In this document: in pieces, positions 61,786 to 64,000 of the stretch
How positions within the stretch are numbered: the stretch's first letter is position 1
Layout of the letters: each line of letters begins with the position of its first letter
Assembly: GCA_941918925.1 (NCBI GenBank)
Contig: OW799235.1
Coordinates: forward strand, 109,929,076 to 109,993,075
From: Phyto melanocephala
Lineage: Eukaryota; Arthropoda; Insecta; Diptera; Rhinophoridae
Direction of reading: 5' to 3'
Length of the DNA stretch: 64,000 bases
Position numbers and translations under genes: made by a program
The notes under the pieces: model-generated
The model's input: only the letters and a program-made list of their open reading frames with translations
The model's database searches: none
What the model was told of the DNA's origin: nothing

Positions 61786-64000
61786 TATAACTATTTTGGC
61801 TTAAGTCGACTTGAGCAGTTTTTTCTTTTTGACACAAAATTGTTATAAGCCAAATAGCAAAAAACCAAATTTGGTGCAAAAAATAAAACATTTGATCGAT
61901 ATTTTAATTTTATTAGATCAAAAAAATATTTAATTTAAATATAATTTGTTCATAAGGGCAGGAATTAAAGCATTTTATGGTTATAATGTGAAAATTCCTT
62001 TGGAATTAAACGTTTTGCTGGAAAGTGGAATTATTTTTTATTGATCTAGGTGCTGCTTGCTATAAATAATTAAAAAAAAGAATCAAATAAAAATATTTTA
62101 AGCCAATTTTTTGTGTGACACGATTCATCAATAAAGGCCTGATAGGTGCTACAGAAATCGTTTCTATTGACCGGAGTGTTATTTGTTATTAAACAAGTGA
62201 GTGTATTTTTGTTTTAGTAACTGCAAACGATGTCTTCTTTTAATGTGAGTTGTAAATTTAGCGTGTTGTTCTTCTTACTTTTTTAACCCTTTACCTGGGT
62301 TGCCAAGGCTTTGCATATGTAAATAATAGCTTTGTCATTTTGTTTGTAGTTTCTACAATATTCATTTCCTACTCTATAACGTACTTACATATTTTCTGAA
62401 ATCTTATCAGTAGGGGAGTCGATTGAGTAATGTCCGTCTAAGCGTCTATTTAAAACGTCTTTTAAAAGCTCCCACATGTAGTACAGATCTGTATGCAGTA
62501 TAAACCATTTGCAAATGACCGGGAATGCATAGCTATTGAATCCAACACAATTGTCTCAAAACAGGTACGACTACCACTGCTTTATCCCATATTTTTACCT
62601 AAAAAATTCATAGTTTTCAGTTACATATTCATCAAGAATCTTTGCCTAAATATATACTTAAAACGCAAATAAATTTATAAATTATCTTGATGTATTTGCA
62701 TAAAAGTGTGCATATTTATAGACTTTATGGGGCCCATAGCCAACATTTCGATGTGATACAAGCCTATCAAATTCTGAAAGTGGACTTAATTTTCGTAATA
62801 AAATTCCTTGCCTTCTCTGATTATTACTTTATACTTTTGTGTATTCAAAACGAGTCGAAAAGAATAGGAAAAAGAACTGAAAACCAACAACTGTATGTTG
62901 TATTTTTTAATTTCATTGTATCAGTGTAAGCATAAATGTATGTATGTGTTTGTTTATATTTTGTCATTTAGCTTATTCTAGTGGAATTTGTTTCATCTTT
63001 ATTTTATTTCTTTATGCCGTTTTTGTTGTACCCATTCTTTTCTCTTTTTACGTATGAGACTAAATGTTGATACAGCAGTTTGTTTTGTACACACACTTTT
63101 TTCCGGTTGTTGGTTGCTGGGTTCGAGTCTGAATATGTGGAACTGGGAATGAGATGAGAATAATTTCTTTGTATTGTTAGCGGTTTACAAACAATGTTTT
63201 CGTTTCTGTTTCAGTCGTCTTTGAATTGTTTTTTTTTTTTTTTTGCTGTTGTTGTGGCGTAATTTGCTAGTACATGCATGTGCATGTATATTCATATGTA
63301 TGAAAAACTTTAATCGTCCTCAATTTTTATATATCCTTGCATCCGTTTAGTTTTTCTTTTCTATATAATTTTTTTTTAATTTTTGTTTGCTTAGTTTCAA
63401 GTTTATACACATACATGCATACATACATATGTATATACATAGTTATTCTCTATATGTTATAATGTATGCATACATAGATATGTTTGTATGCTGTATATTT
63501 CTAATATCGTTTTTGTTTGGTTGTCGTTGTTGCTGTTTTTGTTGTATTATTAAGTTTGATTCCCTTTTACTTTGCTTAACGTTGCATGCTTTTTACATTT
63601 GTTAGCATTTTTATAACCTTTAAACCATCACAACAATAGGCAACTGCTACATCCTTAGATTAGGGTCCTATGAGCATACTATGTGGTTTGAATCACAGTC
63701 AACTAAAGTACATATAGTGCATGAATATTAAAATATGTTATGTCCCCAACTTGCTTTAAATGCTTCGAAAGGTATATTAAAAAAAATCAAAGGTCTTTTA
63801 GTAAATTTTATCCTCCACCTCAGAGAAAAAAAACAGAAATGTGTTTCTTGTGAGAAAAAAATTATTTTTGTGTACATATGTATGTGTGTATGTGATTTTG
63901 AAATTGTGCTAAAATTTAAAAACATGAAAAATTTTAGGAACGAAAGAATATAATTGGTAAATTGTTTAATACTTTTGGATAAGTGTGTGAAAAAATCAGG
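61786..64000. other. Start of a large dynein intron, mostly featureless
   Basis: After the Tigger-like MITE there is one dispersed repeat fragment (62290-62560) and a run of CATA/TATG microsatellite near 63400-63480. The next dynein exon is not reached. Confidence 0.5.
62290..62560. repeat. Dispersed repeat fragment
   Basis: gtagtttctacaatattcat, acgtacttacatattttctg and atgtccgtctaagcgtctat repeat the phrases at 640-720 and 24250-24330. No ends recognised. Confidence 0.45.

Noticed and set aside
1..64000. CRISPR arrays, bacterial operons, tRNA or rRNA genes
   Set aside because: The sequence is a spliced, transposon-rich animal gene. No spaced direct repeats, Shine-Dalgarno-led operons or cloverleaf sequences were recognised.

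Overview
The window is eukaryotic, AT-rich and intron-rich, and most of it is one very large gene crowded with DNA transposons. The mix of mariner, hAT and Tigger remnants, short LINE 3' ends and dispersed repeats ending in a TTCGGC/GCCGAA hairpin, together with the protein families present, points to a higher (cyclorrhaphan, probably calyptrate) fly. The species cannot be fixed from the sequence alone.

Main gene. Twenty-two exons of an axonemal inner-arm dynein heavy chain run on the + strand from 10469 to 60871. They make one open frame of 1378 codons plus two bases, and the splice phases agree at all 21 junctions. They cover the N-terminal tail, the linker and the start of AAA1, with Walker A in exon 21 and Walker B in exon 22. 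The true N-terminus lies before the window and most of the motor lies after it. The protein belongs to the DNAH3/DNAH7/DNAH12 class and looks closest to DNAH12, so the fly counterpart is probably Dhc62B. Exons sit in tight clusters (20.7-24.2 kb, 41.6-42.6 kb, 55.4-57.8 kb) separated by introns of up to 11 kb that hold nearly all the mobile DNA.

Nested gene. In the 2.9-kb intron between exons 21 and 22, on the opposite strand, lies a complete two-exon gene (58039-59595) for a secreted repeat protein of 499 residues. It carries six full and one degraded GYR-type motifs, about ten YLP-type motifs and RQRR sites that look like furin sites. It has its own TATA box and initiator. Its first exon contributes only the ATG.

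Mobile DNA by region. 1-10.4 kb: a mariner relic, a 159-bp palindrome, a Harbinger-like MITE, a MULE with perfect 35-bp TIRs and a 9-bp target duplication, and a long dispersed repeat interrupted by a LINE end. 10.6-20.6 kb: an AAGGCCTCGG-ended element with a nested MITE, a hAT relic with BED finger and dimerisation domain, a LINE end and two mariner relics. 21.8-33 kb: a LINE end, a BED-finger fragment, a mariner disrupted by a 721-bp MITE, a CAAGT-motif MITE holding another repeat, and a mariner relic. 33.4-41.6 kb: two mariner derivatives, a Tigger-like element with a LINE inserted in its transposase, and a hAT element with a target duplication. 42.6-55 kb: a 256-bp MITE and its second copy nested in another repeat, a TCGATCACCCT-ended element, a TACGTGACAT-rich element and a 2.4-kb repeat with 288-bp tandem units plus a mariner. 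60.9-64 kb: a 304-bp Tigger-like MITE.

How it works together. The dynein would be a motor of ciliary or sperm-tail axonemes. The nested gene encodes an extracellular product, and nothing seen links it functionally to the dynein. No tRNA, rRNA or CRISPR was recognised.
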